Shown piece after piece: positions 1 to 8,478 of a DNA stretch of 64,000 bases. The DNA is from UBA5018 sp044375975 (GTDB lineage: Bacteria; Cyanobacteriota; Cyanobacteriia; PCC-6307; Cyanobiaceae). A program made the position numbers and the translations under genes. The DNA lies in the NCBI GenBank assembly GCA_044375975.1, contig JBILLQ010000009.1, positions 4,005-68,004 on the forward strand, in the 5' to 3' direction. The notes beneath the pieces are model-generated. The model had not been told where the DNA came from, ran no database searches, and saw only the letters and a program-made list of their open reading frames with translations. Within the stretch, counting starts at the first letter, position 1; each line of letters begins with the position of its first letter.

Positions 1-78
1 ATAATTCGCATTCGCCAGCTGCTCCAGCACGATGGCCTTAACAAGCCGCAGTACTTCAATTACGATGCTCTATTTTAG
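1..78 (+). CDS. C-terminal end of an unidentified protein (partial)
   Basis: Frame 1 is open from the first base to a TAG at 76-78 and gives 25 residues ending NYDALF. The 5' part lies outside the window. The fragment is too short to assign to a family. The next two genes are on the same strand and may belong to the same transcript. Confidence 0.4.
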   Translation: MIRIRQLLQHDGLNKPQYFNYDALF

Positions 79-198
79 CTGCGCCAAAGTCTGTATTGAT
101 GTCCGTCTCAATTTAGGTCAATGAACTGTTTTTACGCTCTGCTTGATTCTGCCCTTGTTGCGGCGGAGTCGCTCAAAAAACCGCCTAATTACTTGGCT

Positions 199-444
199 AT
201 GGACAAATTTAACTTGGCTGCTGGTTCCCACTCGGCTCTATGGATGATCTGCCTTGGCCTTGGATCCCTGGCGCTAGCTCCCATTGCCGCCAAAGCCCAT
301 ATGAACGGCATGTATGAAACCCAGGCGGCCGCAGAAAAGCGCGCTGCCGAGCTGAAATGTAAGGGTACGTTTAAAATGGATGATATGTATATGCCCTGTT
401 CGTCTGAACGGGCCCTGCACGAAGCACTCCAAAAATCACAGTGA
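199..444 (+). CDS. DUF3721-type small secreted protein
   Basis: The ATG at 199 gives an 81-residue protein. It begins with a hydrophobic signal-like stretch ending in AKAH, a plausible signal peptidase I site. The mature part has the pattern MYETQAAAEKRAAELKCKG...YMPC, which matches the short Cys-containing DUF3721 domain common in picocyanobacteria; its function is unknown. The frame is also open upstream to an ATG at 121, but the internal start puts the hydrophobic segment at the N-terminus as expected for export. The stop TGA overlaps the next gene's ATG (TGATG), so the two are probably translationally coupled. Confidence 0.7.
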   Translation: MDKFNLAAGSHSALWMICLGLGSLALAPIAAKAHMNGMYETQAAAEKRAAELKCKGTFKMDDMYMPCSSERALHEALQKSQ

Positions 445-728
445 TGGCCACCCAAAAGCATCTGCCTAGAAAACTGCACCGATCCCTGGTGCCGATCGCG
501 GCGGTTCCACTGGTATTAACCTCCCTTTCGGGATCCCTCTATGGCGCATTGATTTCTGCCGATATAGAAGCTCCCTGGCTGCTCAGGGTGCACACCGGCA
601 ACTTTGGCCTGCTAAATCTGCAGCCATATTATTCGACGGTCCTCGGAGTTCTCACGGTGTTTATTGCCGTCTCTGGCGTGGCAATGATGTTCGGGGGCCG
701 TCGCCCCAAGCAGGACCCATCCGCCTGA
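444..728 (+). CDS. Small PepSY-associated transmembrane-type protein
   Basis: This protein of about 94 residues has two hydrophobic helices (roughly residues 15-40 and 65-85), a short basic N-terminus (HLPRKLHRSL) and the segment LLRVHTGNFG between the helices. That layout resembles the membrane-helix part of PepSY-associated proteins, which sit in the inner membrane. The biochemical role is unknown. The ATG overlaps the stop of the upstream DUF3721 gene; a GTG three bases earlier is an alternative start. Confidence 0.6.
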   Translation: MATQKHLPRKLHRSLVPIAAVPLVLTSLSGSLYGALISADIEAPWLLRVHTGNFGLLNLQPYYSTVLGVLTVFIAVSGVAMMFGGRRPKQDPSA

Positions 729-732
729 AGGG

Positions 733-768
733 GGCCGGCCCCTGCGGGGATTGCGCTAGCCGGCCTTT
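733..768 (+). terminator. Possible intrinsic terminator after the small envelope genes
   Basis: GGCCGG (734-739) can pair with CCGGCC (760-765). An inner CCCC/GGGG hairpin lies in the loop, and TTT follows. It falls between two convergent genes, the expected place. The T-tract is short, so this is tentative. Confidence 0.35.
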
Positions 769-779
769 AGCAGTCAGAA

Positions 780-3700
780 TTACCTCGCAAGTGTGCCTGC
801 AACTGCTACTGCGATCTTCTCGCCAAGATCCTGTCTAGACCACTCCTCTGCGATCATTTCTGTTTGCTGAAGCACCAAATCAATTGCCACCGCCTCCTGA
901 TCCGGCGGATATTTGTAGCGCTTGAGCAGGGCCTTGATCATTGTTCGCAACCTAGCCCGCACATTTTCCTTGTATTGCCAATCGATACTCAAATTATTTC
1001 TGAGTTTTTCCGCCAGTTCCCGCGCCATTTGGGTGAGCACCTGATCGCCCATGAGCTCTTGAGCTGACCGGTTATTTGCCAGGGCGTCATAGAAGGCAAC
1101 TTCAGCAGTAGACAAACCCATCGCCTCCACCTTCTCTACTTCATCACGGAACTGCTTTGCCATTGCAATCAGTTCCTCAATCACCTGGGCCGCCTCGATG
1201 GAGCGGTTTGCATATTTGGTGAGCGAGGCCTGGAGCAGTTCACTGAATCGCCTCTGCTTCACCACATTTGTATTGAAGCGGGTTTTAACTTCATCCCTTA
1301 GCAGGCGTTGCAGCAGTTCCACCGCCAGGTTCTTCTGGGGGATTTTGCTCACCTCCGCCAGGAACTGATCCGAGAGGATGCCGATGTCTGGTTTTTGTAG
1401 ACCCGCCACCTGGAAGATATCAGTGATGCCAGTTGCCACCAGTGACTCAGACAGCAGTTGGCGCAACTCAAAATCAACATTTTTAGGAGCACTGCCATCG
1501 CCGCCCACCCCATCACCTTTGACCAGCGGTGCTCGGATTGCCTGAAGAAAGGTCACCTCAGGATCAAGTGCCATCGCCTCATCAAGCGTTCCGCATAGGG
1601 CAAATGCTTTGGTCATCGCCAGCACGGTGTCGCAATACCGCTTTTTGCCATCGGGCATCGCCAGGATGTGATCGAGGCAGTTGGGCAACAGGGCCAGTGC
1701 CTGACTAGAATCCTTGAATCCACTCCAATCAATAGGGTGGAGCAGATCACGGGCAACCTGCAGTTTCTCCTTGAGAATCCGGAGCGCCTCCCTGGTATCG
1801 ATGGTGGGAGCTCCCTTGCCCTTGGCAGCGGTATAGGTGGCCAGGGCTTCTTTGAGTTGGGGGGCGATGCCGATGTAATCCACCACCAGACCGCCTGGTT
1901 TGTCCTTGAACACCCTGTTCACTCGGGCAATCGCCTGGGCCAGGTTTGCCCCTTTCATTGGTTTATCCACATACATCGTGGCTAGGCAGGGGGCATCAAA
2001 CCCTGTTAACCACATATCCCTAACGATCACAACCTTGAGCGGATCGGCAGGATCCTTGAACCGCTTCTCCAGATCCTTCTTTTGCTGCTTGGTAGTGTGG
2101 TGGGGTTGGAGGTACTCCTGGTCTGAGGCTGTTGCCGTGATCACCACCTTGATGGCACCTTTTTTTGGGTCGTCATTGTGCCAGTCAGGGCGAATAGCAA
2201 CGATCGCGTCGTAGAGGCGAGCACATATATCGCGGCTCATCGCCACCAGCATCGCCTTGCCTGGTTGACTGCGGCACCTTTGCTCAAAATGGGCGATCAA
2301 ATCCGCTGCCACTTCGATCAGGCGTGGTTCAGCGCCCACCAGTGCTTCCAGTGCTGCCCACCTGCTCTTTGCCCTTTCGGCGGCGGGGATGTCATCTTCC
2401 TCTGAGAAGAGCTCATCCACCCGCTCATCCACCTGGGGCAGTAGTGGTTGCTTGAGCGCCAGTTTGGCCAGGCGGGATTCGTAGTAGATCGGCACCGTGG
2501 CGCCGTCTTCCACTGCCTGTTGAATGTCGTAGATGGAGATATAGTGCCCAAACACCGCCTGGGTATCACGGTCGTCTTGGGAGATTGGCGTTCCCGTGAA
2601 AGCAAGAAAGGTCGCCTGGGGCAGAGCATCTCTGAGCGCCTTTGCCAACCCGTATTTGATCTCCCCTGTCTTGGTGTCGAAGCGCCCCTTGAATCCGTAT
2701 TGGCTGCGATGCGCTTCATCGCAGATCACCACGATGTTGTAGCGCTCACTCAGGACAGGGAACTGGTCTTCCCCTGCTTCGGTAGCGAATTTCTGAATGG
2801 TGGTAAAGATGATGCCGCCGCTGGGGCGGTTGCCCAGTAGATCCCGCAGTTCTTGTCTGGAGTTTGCCTGCTTGGGAGATTCACCCAATAGATCACCCGC
2901 TCCAGCAAAGACCCCGAACAGTTGCCCGTCCAGGTCTTGGCGGTCGGTGACCAGCACCAGGGTGGGATTTTCCAGGCGTGGATCGCTGAGCAACTTGCCC
3001 GACAGACAGGCCATCTCGATGCTCTTGCCAGCGCCCTGGGTATGCCAAACCACGCCACCTTTTTTATCGCCATCAGGTCTGCTTGCTGTCACCACCCGCT
3101 CAACTGCTTCTCTGACGGCGTGGAACTGGTGGTAGGCAGCGATTTTTTTGATGATCTGCCCGTCTTCCTCAAACAGGCAAAAACGACGAACGAACTCCAG
3201 CAGACGCCCCTTATCGAAAATGCCCCGCACCAGGGTCTCTAGGTCACGGTGAGCACCCAGCGGATCAACTTCGTTGTTGACGCCTTCGATGGTGCGCCAT
3301 CGCTGGAACCGTTCTTGATCAGCACTTAAGGAGCCCAACCTTGCCTGGATGCCATCGCTGATCACCAGCAGCACATTGGCCGTGAACAGATCTGGAATGT
3401 CTTGCTTATAGGTTTGAAGTTGGTTGAATGCCGCCCAGATGCCTGCCTTCTTATCGGCGGGGTTCTTCAGTTCGATCACCGCCAGCGGCAAACCGTTCAG
3501 GTAAACCACCACATCGGGGCGGCGATTGTGCTTAGTGCCCTGGATCGCCAACTGGTTCACCACCAACCAGTCATTGGCAGCGGGGTTGTCAAATCCGATC
3601 ACCTTGAGGCGGATCCCCACCTGCTGGTTCCCATCCATATAGGTGATGGGCAATCCCTGGGTCATCCAGCGGTGGAAGTTGCGGTTGGATGCCAGCAACC

Positions 3701-3941
3701 CAGGCACATTGGGATTCGCCAGTTGGAGCACCGCTGATTCGATGCTGCTCGCTGGAACGCCCGGGTTCAGGCGCTGGAGTGCTGAACGCAGGCGACCCGT
3801 GAGGATGACTTTCCTGTAGTCGCTGCGTTCGGGGGTAGGGCCATCGCGATCAAGATCAGGGGCAAAGACATAGCGATAGCCAAGTTCCTTGAACCACTCA
3901 AGGCACTGCTGCTCCAGATGGTCTTCTGTGATCAGAGCCAT
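780..3941 (-). CDS. hsdR: Type I restriction endonuclease, R (HsdR) subunit
   Basis: This is the 1053-residue motor and nuclease subunit of a type I restriction-modification complex. It translocates DNA with ATP and cuts it away from the recognition site. The N-terminal PD-(D/E)xK nuclease shows Asp143, Glu157 and Lys159 (RPDVVVYLNG...VIELKN). A Walker A (HTQGAGKS) lies near residue 300 and a DEAH box (ICDEAHRSQYG) near 410; the SF2 helicase lobes and a helical C-terminus follow. Length and motif order are those of an intact HsdR. Its first 12 codons are copied at the start of the truncated RhuM gene at 5158, so the 5' junction was duplicated. It is the most distal hsd gene, separated from hsdS by inserted genes. 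Confidence 0.95.
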   Translation of the reverse strand: MALITEDHLEQQCLEWFKELGYRYVFAPDLDRDGPTPERSDYRKVILTGRLRSALQRLNPGVPASSIESAVLQLANPNVPGLLASNRNFHRWMTQGLPITYMDGNQQVGIRLKVIGFDNPAANDWLVVNQLAIQGTKHNRRPDVVVYLNGLPLAVIELKNPADKKAGIWAAFNQLQTYKQDIPDLFTANVLLVISDGIQARLGSLSADQERFQRWRTIEGVNNEVDPLGAHRDLETLVRGIFDKGRLLEFVRRFCLFEEDGQIIKKIAAYHQFHAVREAVERVVTASRPDGDKKGGVVWHTQGAGKSIEMACLSGKLLSDPRLENPTLVLVTDRQDLDGQLFGVFAGAGDLLGESPKQANSRQELRDLLGNRPSGGIIFTTIQKFATEAGEDQFPVLSERYNIVVICDEAHRSQYGFKGRFDTKTGEIKYGLAKALRDALPQATFLAFTGTPISQDDRDTQAVFGHYISIYDIQQAVEDGATVPIYYESRLAKLALKQPLLPQVDERVDELFSEEDDIPAAERAKSRWAALEALVGAEPRLIEVAADLIAHFEQRCRSQPGKAMLVAMSRDICARLYDAIVAIRPDWHNDDPKKGAIKVVITATASDQEYLQPHHTTKQQKKDLEKRFKDPADPLKVVIVRDMWLTGFDAPCLATMYVDKPMKGANLAQAIARVNRVFKDKPGGLVVDYIGIAPQLKEALATYTAAKGKGAPTIDTREALRILKEKLQVARDLLHPIDWSGFKDSSQALALLPNCLDHILAMPDGKKRYCDTVLAMTKAFALCGTLDEAMALDPEVTFLQAIRAPLVKGDGVGGDGSAPKNVDFELRQLLSESLVATGITDIFQVAGLQKPDIGILSDQFLAEVSKIPQKNLAVELLQRLLRDEVKTRFNTNVVKQRRFSELLQASLTKYANRSIEAAQVIEELIAMAKQFRDEVEKVEAMGLSTAEVAFYDALANNRSAQELMGDQVLTQMARELAEKLRNNLSIDWQYKENVRARLRTMIKALLKRYKYPPDQEAVAIDLVLQQTEMIAEEWSRQDLGEKIAVAVAGTLAR
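3902..3941 (-). repeat. Direct repeat copy 1: 5' end of hsdR
   Basis: The first 40 bases of hsdR, encoding MALITEDHLEQQ, recur almost exactly at 5121-5158 as the start of another gene. The match continues imperfectly upstream: GGGAAAGCCTT and flanking bases near 3982-4035 match 5221-5275. This marks duplication of the gene junction during insertion of about 1.2 kb. Confidence 0.85.
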
Positions 3942-4045
3942 GGGAGGAGACCAAAGAATCTGCAGATGGCCTTCGGCGTACGGGAGATCAGTGACCCAGG
4001 GAAAGCCTTCACTGCGAGGCGGCTTGCGGCAGAGGATTCATACAT
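3932..4045 (-). CDS. 37-codon junction ORF (AVKAFPGSLIS), probably a remnant
   Basis: This small frame starts at an ATG overlapping the stop of the hepT gene (GATGTATGA) and ends at a TGA just inside hsdR. Its middle, VKAFPGSLIS, matches FKAFPGSPIS in a 51-codon frame at 5158-5313, just upstream of the other copy of the hsdR start. I read both as remnants of one older 3' gene end that lay upstream of hsdR. The overlaps could still couple translation from hepT to hsdR. No function is assigned. Confidence 0.35.
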   Translation of the reverse strand: MYESSAASRLAVKAFPGSLISRTPKAICRFFGLLPWL

Positions 4046-4382
4046 CGGCAACACTCCAGGTGGACAGCTGCTGCTGCAGGCGAGGCAGATCTGTTTGCAC
4101 GATCTCCCAGATCACCGAAAGGCTGAGGCCGAAGTATTCATGGGCGATCCGATTGCGCAAACCATTGATCGCAATCCAGTCGATGTCTGGATGATTCTCT
4201 TTGATCGAAGCAGGCAAGCATCGGGCCGCTTCACCAATGACCAACAGGTTGTGAACAACGGCATCCACCGTGCGGGTATCAGATTGGAAGTCTGTAAATG
4301 TCATCGCGTCGACATATCTAGCAATCTTCTCGATTGCTTCCTGCATATCGGCAACGAACAGCGACCAATCACGGCGCGACAT
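4038..4382 (-). CDS. hepT: HepT-like toxin (DUF86), pair 1
   Basis: This is a 114-residue, all-helical DUF86/HepT protein. In the HepT/MNT toxin-antitoxin family, HepT is the HEPN RNase toxin and its partner nucleotidyltransferase adds AMP to the Tyr of the Rx4HxY motif. That motif is intact here as RNRIAHEY near residues 79-86. It overlaps the nucleotidyltransferase gene upstream by 14 bases, the usual compact operon order. It was probably carried into the hsd locus with its partner and the RhuM fragment. Confidence 0.85.
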   Translation of the reverse strand: MSRRDWSLFVADMQEAIEKIARYVDAMTFTDFQSDTRTVDAVVHNLLVIGEAARCLPASIKENHPDIDWIAINGLRNRIAHEYFGLSLSVIWEIVQTDLPRLQQQLSTWSVADV

Positions 4383-4698
4383 GGATCAGCGAGGCAAGGA
4401 TGGAGTCGCGGCGATTGGGCTTGATACCGTCTGCGGCGAGAAGATCGACGCGCTTGCCGAGCAGTGCCTCCAGACGGTCGGCGAGATGCATGAAGCCAAA
4501 TCCCATGGGCCTACTGAGGTTCACCAGAAGGTCGATGTCGCTTTGGGGGGTCTGCTCGTCGCGGGCATAGGAGCCGAAGAGTTCAAGGCTGGCGATAGGG
4601 AACTCTTTGGCCAAGTCAGCGTAATTCTCGCTGAGGACGGCAATAATTTGAGACTTTGTCAGTAGATTGTTCGCACTTGAAACTGACATGACCGACAT
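4369..4698 (-). CDS. mntA: MNT nucleotidyltransferase antitoxin, pair 1
   Basis: This 109-residue minimal nucleotidyltransferase shows the GSx10DxD signature (GSYARDEQTPQSDID) that binds metal and nucleotide. In this family the protein AMPylates its HepT partner and neutralises it. The 14-base overlap with the hepT-like gene supports the pairing. A short gap separates its start from the end of the truncated rhuM-like gene (stop at 4709). Confidence 0.85.
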   Translation of the reverse strand: MSVMSVSSANNLLTKSQIIAVLSENYADLAKEFPIASLELFGSYARDEQTPQSDIDLLVNLSRPMGFGFMHLADRLEALLGKRVDLLAADGIKPNRRDSILASLIHVAP

Positions 4699-4708
4699 TA
4701 GGATTTTG

Positions 4709-5158
4709 TTATTCTAGCCTATCTCGGGCTATGCGCAGGTCGCCGAGGCCCCGTTCCTGGAGACGGCGTTGATGGAGCGTGTAGCCCTGGATCAAGTGCT
4801 GGCGCAGCACCTGGGTGGCCCAGATCCGGAACTGGGTACCACGCGGCGACTTGACGCGATAGCCCACGGAAATGATTACATCGAGGCTGTAGAAGCCCAC
4901 GGGCCGCTCGGCACCGGCAATGTGCAAAAAATGCACATTGCTTTTTTCTGCCAGCTCCCCCTCCCGAAACACGTTGCCCACGTGGCGGGTGATCACCGAG
5001 CGCTCACGGCCAAACAGCTCAGCCATCTGGGCCTGGCTGAGCCACACGGTGTCAGCCTCCAGGCGCACATCAAGTGACACCTGGCCATCAGCGGCCTGGA
5101 AAAAGATGACCTGATCGAGGGCCTGCTGCTCCAGATGGTCTTCTGTGATCAGGGCCAT
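4709..5158 (-). CDS. Truncated RhuM-family protein with an HsdR-derived N-terminus
   Basis: Residues from about 13 on match the RhuM family: QVSLDVRLEADTVWLSQAQM, then AELFGRERSVITRHVGNVF, a helix-turn-helix-like part. The protein stops at 149 residues, whereas the family is usually more than 300. The first 12 residues (MALITEDHLEQQ) are not RhuM-like; they are identical to the N-terminus of HsdR. The gene is therefore a chimera: the hsdR start region was duplicated and joined to a rhuM fragment. It may be expressed, because its ATG overlaps an upstream stop (TGATG), but full RhuM function is unlikely. Confidence 0.8.
   Translation of the reverse strand: MALITEDHLEQQALDQVIFFQAADGQVSLDVRLEADTVWLSQAQMAELFGRERSVITRHVGNVFREGELAEKSNVHFLHIAGAERPVGFYSLDVIISVGYRVKSPRGTQFRIWATQVLRQHLIQGYTLHQRRLQERGLGDLRIARDRLE
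5121..5158 (-). repeat. Direct repeat copy 2: hsdR 5' end reused as start of the rhuM fragment
   Basis: Nearly identical to 3902-3941; within the core the clear difference is AGGGCC versus AGAGCC. It supplies the start codon and first 12 codons of the RhuM chimera. Confidence 0.85.
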
Positions 5159-5313
5159 CAGAGCTGATCCTCCAGCAGGGCCATCACCAGGCTGTTCATC
5201 ATGGCTAATGCCGCCATGCCGGAGATCGGCGAACCGGGGAAAGCCTTAAATACGAGACTGCCTGCAGCACAAGGGTTTTGACGAACTGGACATCGGCGGG
5301 GCTGGGTTTCCAT
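5158..5313 (-). CDS. 51-codon remnant ORF (FKAFPGSPISG...LLEDQL)
   Basis: This small frame lies between the AlbA-type gene and the rhuM chimera and ends in TGATG, overlapping the chimera's start. Its central FKAFPGSPIS resembles the 37-codon frame upstream of hsdR, and its end (MMNSLVMALLEDQL) looks like a helical C-terminus. It is probably the 3' end of a gene that originally preceded hsdR, left behind by rearrangement. No family was recognised. Confidence 0.35.
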   Translation of the reverse strand: METQPRRCPVRQNPCAAGSLVFKAFPGSPISGMAALAMMNSLVMALLEDQL

Positions 5314-5322
5314 TAAAAGAGC

Positions 5323-6732
5323 TCACGCCCAGAAGGGCAGGTAGCGGGCGAACTTGCGGGAGCCACCGACGCTGGCGTCCGGCTTGATCAGACCAGCATC
5401 GATCGTGGCGGTAATCACCTGGGACGTGATCGTCGCTTTGTCCTCGCCGAGGTGAAAGCGATCTCGCAGGGACTGGTTGGTCATGCGCTCGCGCATGACC
5501 CATCGCAGAGCACAATGTTGGTAGCAGGCTCGGACCCGGTCATTGCGATCCATCTGATCGAATGGTCTAGGGCCAAAGAGCGTCACGAAGGTGCGTTGAT
5601 AGCCGCCATGAAAGTCTGGAGCTGGAAGTTGATAGAGCTCAGCAGCCTCCACCACCCGATCGATGCCGCTGCTCTTCTCCTCACAGATACCCAAGCGGCG
5701 CATCAGGTCTGCAAAACGCTCATTGCGCGACCGGTAGCCATCGATGAAGCGCTCCACCGGCACCAAGGGATCGCCTGGGTTTGAGATTTCAACGCGGTCG
5801 CTGTAGATTTCGATCATCACTGAAGCACCAGTGCATGTAAAGTCCTGGTGGATCAACGCATTGGCGAGAAGCTCACGGATGACCACGTCTGGCACCAGCT
5901 TTAGCTCTTTGCGCAGTGCATGTTCGATCACTTCATTTTGCGGAAGCTGGGCATAGATCGACTGAACGAGATCTTGGCAGCCCACTGCATAGCCGCGTGT
6001 GAAGATTTGATCCAGCTTGGTCTGCAGCTTTGATATGCCAGAGTAGACAATAACGCGCACGGCCTTGCGTGAGATGTCTGAAAAATCGTGCATCCTTCGC
6101 GCCATCAGGAGTGCCCCGATACGCCTGATCGAGAAGCTGCCACCAAGATGATCAATCAGCTTCTCTCCGGCAGGCCGCTCAAGGACGCCAGCACGGTCGG
6201 TGGGATAGGGAAGCTTCAGAAGCTCGAAGAACGTTTGTGTATCCAGCAACTCGACCACATCCTGTGCGTCAAGGCCGCTGCAGGATGGTTCTTCGAGCCA
6301 GTCGGGCTGGCCTTCGGAGAAGATACGACGCAGTTGATCCTCGCTCATCGGGACCAATGCTTCGCCGGCACGCATCAGGTACTTGCCGTTGAGATTGTAG
6401 GCCGTACCGCGCGGTCTCGATGGGATGTGGAAGACAAGCACCCGCCCATCAGGATGGTTCACTTCCTCTATGTCCACGCGGAAACGGACGGCATTAAACA
6501 GGTTTTCAGCGGCAACGACAATGTTCTGGAATGCCTGTGTACCCGTAACAGGGCGTGGGATCTTATCGGCGATGCCCAACAGCAGAAACCCGCCACCTTC
6601 GTTAGCTAGAGCAACACAATATTCGTTGAGCTTGCGGGTGTCGAATTGCTGCTTAGCCTCCTTGAATTCCAACCGCTGGTGTTCGCTAGGCGCTTGCCGC
6701 CACAGATCAATTTGCTCAGCTGTCGTTGCCAT
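5323..6732 (-). CDS. AlbA_2/Schlafen-type ATP-binding protein
   Basis: This 469-residue protein starts with an AlbA_2 (Schlafen-like) nucleic-acid-binding domain: EFKEAKQQFD near residue 25, then NEGGGFLLLGIAD. It ends in a GHKL-type ATPase-like region (RELLANALIHQDF, EIYSDRVEISNPGDPL near residues 290-330) and a winged-helix-like tail. Such proteins are frequent beside type I restriction genes and act as regulators or accessory defence factors; the exact role is unknown. Its ATG overlaps the hsdS stop, so it is co-translated with hsdS. Confidence 0.85.
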   Translation of the reverse strand: MATTAEQIDLWRQAPSEHQRLEFKEAKQQFDTRKLNEYCVALANEGGGFLLLGIADKIPRPVTGTQAFQNIVVAAENLFNAVRFRVDIEEVNHPDGRVLVFHIPSRPRGTAYNLNGKYLMRAGEALVPMSEDQLRRIFSEGQPDWLEEPSCSGLDAQDVVELLDTQTFFELLKLPYPTDRAGVLERPAGEKLIDHLGGSFSIRRIGALLMARRMHDFSDISRKAVRVIVYSGISKLQTKLDQIFTRGYAVGCQDLVQSIYAQLPQNEVIEHALRKELKLVPDVVIRELLANALIHQDFTCTGASVMIEIYSDRVEISNPGDPLVPVERFIDGYRSRNERFADLMRRLGICEEKSSGIDRVVEAAELYQLPAPDFHGGYQRTFVTLFGPRPFDQMDRNDRVRACYQHCALRWVMRERMTNQSLRDRFHLGEDKATITSQVITATIDAGLIKPDASVGGSRKFARYLPFWA

Positions 6733-8081
6733 CAGACACCAACCTTCTCAAGTATCTTCTCGGCATCAGGGATGCGGAGTTCGCCGGAGATGAGTTTGGG
6801 AAGAAGGGTGTCCCTACTCGCCGAAAGAAGATTTGATTGCTTCATGTTTGATACAACTCGATCATAGAGTATTTGCGCTTTTTCGGAAAAAATTCTTGCC
6901 ACTTGATCACTTGGAGCCAGCAAGGGTATAGGTCGAAACGCTGCTTTTGAGATTTCGGCAAAGGTTGTGCCTGATGCTCTATCTTTGAACTGCTGAACAT
7001 TGCTCAAGCACCAGTTCAGGAGATAGGCGCTTGGCATCAGAGCATTGCCCTTCAAAGCAATAAAACCCTGATTGATTGAGACGGGAACGCAGGCAGCAGC
7101 AATGTAACCAACTGGTGCTCTTGATGAGAGAAGAATGGTTCCAACAGGAAGAATGCCCGATGAAATGCGTTGAACCCCATCAGCGGTAATCTTTTTCGCA
7201 GTATCCAGAAGGAATGGTTCTGGCAGAGAGGAAAGGTCTTTTGGCGTCACCCAGAAGTATTTGCCACCATCCCAGTAGGCAGGTTCGCTTGTCGAAGGAG
7301 TCGAACCTCCGACGCACTCAACAACTTCACCCACTGGAGCAACACTCCACCCCCGCGGAATCTCCCCCAGTTCCGAATCCTCAAATGAATCTGGGAACAG
7401 GTCGCTGATTTCTGCTGGCAATCCAGTGGAGCGGCCTTCTACCTTTGCTCTGACTGGATCGAAATCCACAAACCACGACTTGAAGAGCGCCTTAGCCATC
7501 GCCTCCAAGGTTTCGTTGATCTTGCTGTTCAGTTCGATCTTGTCGTCAAGGGTGCCGAGGATATGGACGATTGCCTTTTGTTCCTGTAGTGACGGCAAAA
7601 GAATAGGAATAGAGCGTATTATTCCTTCATTTAGATTTGGCATCGTTGCGCCAATGGCATGATGGCGAATCCAGCAGATGGTTTCCTTCCCGGACAAGTA
7701 GGTTGCCAGAAAAGAAGGAAAAGCAATGCTTTTTGCCTTTTCAATTCTTAGTCGTATTGCGCCAGTTCCGCAAATAGCGCCTTCATCGGACTTCCTGACG
7801 ATCGCTGTCTTACCCGTTGCTTGCGCTCCTCTTCGAGCGAAAAGAATGTCATCCTGTCTTAAGAGGTGACGTGAGAGTTCATTCGCTTTTTCGCTTGAAA
7901 TCCTGGGCAGGACATCAGGATTTATCTTGCCGTCGTCTATCGCTTCAGTCGGCACAACTGGGATCCCAGTTTCCTTGTAATCGTATGAATGAAGTTGGGA
8001 ACCAAAAGGTCCCGTCTGTAGTTCTGCCCCAAACTGGTCGCATAGATCGCCAATCTTCATCCTCTTCCACTCAAAACTCAT
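6732..8081 (-). CDS. hsdS: Type I restriction-modification specificity subunit (HsdS)
   Basis: This 449-residue specificity subunit has two target-recognition domains, about residues 1-190 and 225-420. Each ends in a helical spacer, for example PSLQEQKAIVHILGTLDDKIELN after the first domain. The second domain starts at SELGEIPRGWSVAPVGEV. HsdS determines the bipartite DNA target and bridges HsdM and HsdR. Length and domain layout are complete. It is followed without a gap by the AlbA_2 gene and preceded by two toxin-antitoxin pairs. Confidence 0.93.
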   Translation of the reverse strand: MSFEWKRMKIGDLCDQFGAELQTGPFGSQLHSYDYKETGIPVVPTEAIDDGKINPDVLPRISSEKANELSRHLLRQDDILFARRGAQATGKTAIVRKSDEGAICGTGAIRLRIEKAKSIAFPSFLATYLSGKETICWIRHHAIGATMPNLNEGIIRSIPILLPSLQEQKAIVHILGTLDDKIELNSKINETLEAMAKALFKSWFVDFDPVRAKVEGRSTGLPAEISDLFPDSFEDSELGEIPRGWSVAPVGEVVECVGGSTPSTSEPAYWDGGKYFWVTPKDLSSLPEPFLLDTAKKITADGVQRISSGILPVGTILLSSRAPVGYIAAACVPVSINQGFIALKGNALMPSAYLLNWCLSNVQQFKDRASGTTFAEISKAAFRPIPLLAPSDQVARIFSEKAQILYDRVVSNMKQSNLLSASRDTLLPKLISGELRIPDAEKILEKVGV

Positions 8082-8126
8082 ATCCCAACCTCCTCAGGTT
8101 CACGGCAATCTGCTGATTCTTGCATG

Positions 8127-8477
8127 TCATACGCTCTCTCCTTCTGCCAGGTAGTTCTCCAGCCTGATCTTCAGGTCCGGCAGATCCGAATGAATGGCAT
8201 CCCACAAAATCTCGAAGTCGATCTGATCGTAAGCATGAACAATCCGGTTTCGCATGTCAATGATCTTCCCGAGATCGGGAATGGCTTCGCGCAGGGAGTC
8301 ATCCAATTCGGTCGCTTTGTTAAGTGCCTCTCCAATAACTCCGAGCTTGAACAGCACTGCGGCCTGGACCATTTCGTTGGCCAGGAAGTCTTCAAGCGGC
8401 AGAGAGCCAATGAAACTGTTGATCGAAGCGATAGCTTCGAGCGCATCAAGCAGTCGCAGCTTTGCAGTCTTTGCCAT
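8127..8477 (-). CDS. hepT: HepT-like toxin (DUF86), pair 2
   Basis: This HepT-like HEPN protein of about 116 residues carries the Rx4HxY motif as RNRIVHAY near residue 80. The ATG at 8477 sits one base after the stop of the upstream nucleotidyltransferase gene; a TTG at 8489 is a weaker alternative. In this family HepT is the RNase toxin silenced by AMPylation of the motif Tyr. This is the second complete MNT/HepT pair in the island. Confidence 0.85.
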   Translation of the reverse strand: MAKTAKLRLLDALEAIASINSFIGSLPLEDFLANEMVQAAVLFKLGVIGEALNKATELDDSLREAIPDLGKIIDMRNRIVHAYDQIDFEILWDAIHSDLPDLKIRLENYLAEGESV

Positions 8478-8478
8478 A

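Noticed and set aside
7290..7320. GTCGGAGGTTCGACTCC on the minus strand looks like a tRNA T-arm
   Set aside because: It lies inside the intact hsdS frame (VECVGGSTPS), and no acceptor or anticodon arm surrounds it.
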